Shown here: positions 5,890 to 6,279 of the stretch, one piece after another
How the letters are laid out: each line of letters opens with the position of its first letter
How positions within the stretch are numbered: position 1 is the first letter of the stretch
Assembly (NCBI GenBank): GCA_025963815.1
Contig: JAOQAA010000429.1
Location: 1 to 6,279 of the forward strand
Reading direction: 5' to 3'
Source of the DNA: Capsulimonas sp.
GTDB lineage: Bacteria > Armatimonadota > Armatimonadia > Armatimonadales > Capsulimonadaceae
Length of the DNA: 6,279 bases
Position numbers and translations under genes: made by a program
The notes under the pieces: generated by a model
Database searches by the model: none
The model's input: only the letters and a program-made list of their open reading frames with translations
Told to the model about the DNA's origin: nothing

Positions 5890-6207
5890 ATGCCGTCCAT
5901 AGATTCCGTCGGCGCCTTCGCCGGTGGATCGCCAGCCACCACGGACAGCCTTCCGGCGGCGGAGCCTGTCCAAAGCACGGATTCCGGCACGTCCCCCTCG
6001 GACGTGCCGGAATCCGTCACTCAGCACGTACAGGACCTGAATTCCGCCGTCACGAAAACAAAACACGCCATCCTCTCTGGAATGCTCAGTGGGGATGTCG
6101 GCGTTGCTGCGGCGATCGGGAACCTGGTGGTTGCCGCCGCCATCATCGAACGCCTCATTGCGACGCTGCCGCCGAACTTAGGCGTGCAGATCGACGTTGG
6201 GGCATGA
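5890..6207 (+). CDS. 105-residue hypothetical protein carrying two long inverted repeats
   Basis: I do not recognise this protein. The ATG at 5890 has AGGGA 6 nt upstream, a passable ribosome site. Residues 1-45 are rich in Ser, Thr, Pro, Ala and Asp and look disordered. Residues 45-62 (TQHVQDLNSAVTKTKHAI) could be a polar helix. Residues 68-94 (from SGDVGVAAAIGN on to IERLIATLP) form an Ala/Val/Ile-rich stretch long enough for one membrane or buried helix. The C-terminus is GVQIDVGA. There is no signal-peptide start, cysteine or catalytic motif. Third codon positions are mostly G or C, as in the other genes, which favours real coding. DNA for residues 30-43 is a perfect hairpin, and the last third is flanked by a 21-bp inverted repeat ending at the stop codon. 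The gene is divergent from lysA. It could also be a structured RNA region that is open by chance. Confidence 0.5.
   Translation: MPSIDSVGAFAGGSPATTDSLPAAEPVQSTDSGTSPSDVPESVTQHVQDLNSAVTKTKHAILSGMLSGDVGVAAAIGNLVVAAAIIERLIATLPPNLGVQIDVGA
5977..6017. repeat. Perfect inverted repeat, 18-bp arms, 5-nt loop
   Basis: Left arm 5977-5994 (ACGGATTCCGGCACGTCC) is the exact reverse complement of right arm 6000-6017, with loop CCCTC. No T tract follows on either strand, so it is not a standard terminator. It lies inside the small ORF and makes both strands encode near-identical peptides there (TDSGTS..DVPES on each strand). Confidence 0.95.
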
Positions 6208-6224
6208 GGCGTTCGATGATGGCG
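6138..6224. repeat. Perfect inverted repeat, 21-bp arms, 45-nt spacer
   Basis: Left arm 6138-6158 begins CGCCATCATCGAACGC. Right arm 6204-6224 begins ATGAGGCGTTCGATGATG and is the exact reverse complement. The spacer is 6159-6203, 45 nt (15 codons). The left arm is coding (AIIERLI). The right arm contains the ORF's stop TGA (6205-6207). Neither arm is followed by a T tract. In RNA it would form a long stem that includes the stop codon. Confidence 0.95.
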
Positions 6225-6279
6225 TATTTAGAAATCTCTTTACGACAAAAAACGTCTGCTATGGCTCACTTTGTCCCAA
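6204..6279 (+). CDS. Possible start of a further plus-strand ORF, cut by the window edge
   Basis: An ATG at 6204 overlaps the preceding stop as ATGA and stays open for 25 codons to the edge, beginning MRRSMMAYLEISLRQK. A G-rich run (TTGGGG, 6197-6202) directly upstream is a poor ribosome site, being too close. The first seven codons are the right arm of the 21-bp inverted repeat. Sequence after 6224 is more A/T-rich, like intergenic DNA. It may be a coupled gene or chance; too little is visible to judge. Confidence 0.2.
   Translation, partial: MRRSMMAYLEISLRQKTSAMAHFVP

Noticed and set aside
5826..6066. Minus-strand open frames across the small-ORF region
   Set aside because: Part of their apparent similarity to the plus-strand product (TDSGTS..DVPES) comes purely from the 18-bp palindrome; no ribosome site or coding signal was found.

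Overview
The window is a moderately GC-rich (roughly 58-62% by eye) bacterial chromosomal segment dominated by one tightly packed leftward operon. The genes are ordinary cellular ones, with no phage, plasmid or transposase gene. The lysA - M50 protease - trpS order is one I associate with several Gram-positive and deep-branching (terrabacterial) phyla. A lineage such as Armatimonadota, Chloroflexota or a Bacillota relative would fit, but I cannot place the organism firmly from the sequence alone.

Layout. All genes from 5683 down to 1 are on the minus strand, in transcription order: lysA (diaminopimelate decarboxylase), an M50B site-2-protease-like membrane metalloprotease, trpS (tryptophanyl-tRNA synthetase), a 43-residue small ORF, a CNNM/HlyC-CorC-type membrane protein with a CBS pair, and a BaiN/HI0933-type FAD oxidoreductase that runs off the left edge. 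The junctions are +5, +7, -8, +3 and -8 nt. There is therefore no room for a promoter or terminator inside the operon, and translation is probably coupled throughout. Upstream of lysA lies a near-consensus extended -10 promoter (5748-5777). Its predicted transcript would begin directly with a GC-rich hairpin followed by seven U residues, which has the shape of an intrinsic terminator or attenuator.

Right end. A divergent 105-codon ORF of unknown function (5890-6207, plus strand) carries two striking perfect inverted repeats. One has 18-bp arms around a 5-nt loop. The other has 21-bp arms around a 45-nt spacer, with the right arm covering the stop codon. A possible further ORF overlaps that stop by ATGA and runs off the right edge.

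How the parts work together. lysA makes lysine from meso-diaminopimelate. trpS charges tRNA-Trp. The M50 protease and the CBS-domain transporter-like protein act in the membrane. The FAD enzyme is an orphan oxidoreductase. They do not form one pathway and look like a housekeeping operon held together by expression. The least explained parts are the 43-aa ORF filling the trpS-CorC gap, the lysA leader hairpin, the cysteine arrangement in TrpRS, and the inverted-repeat-rich small gene at the right end.
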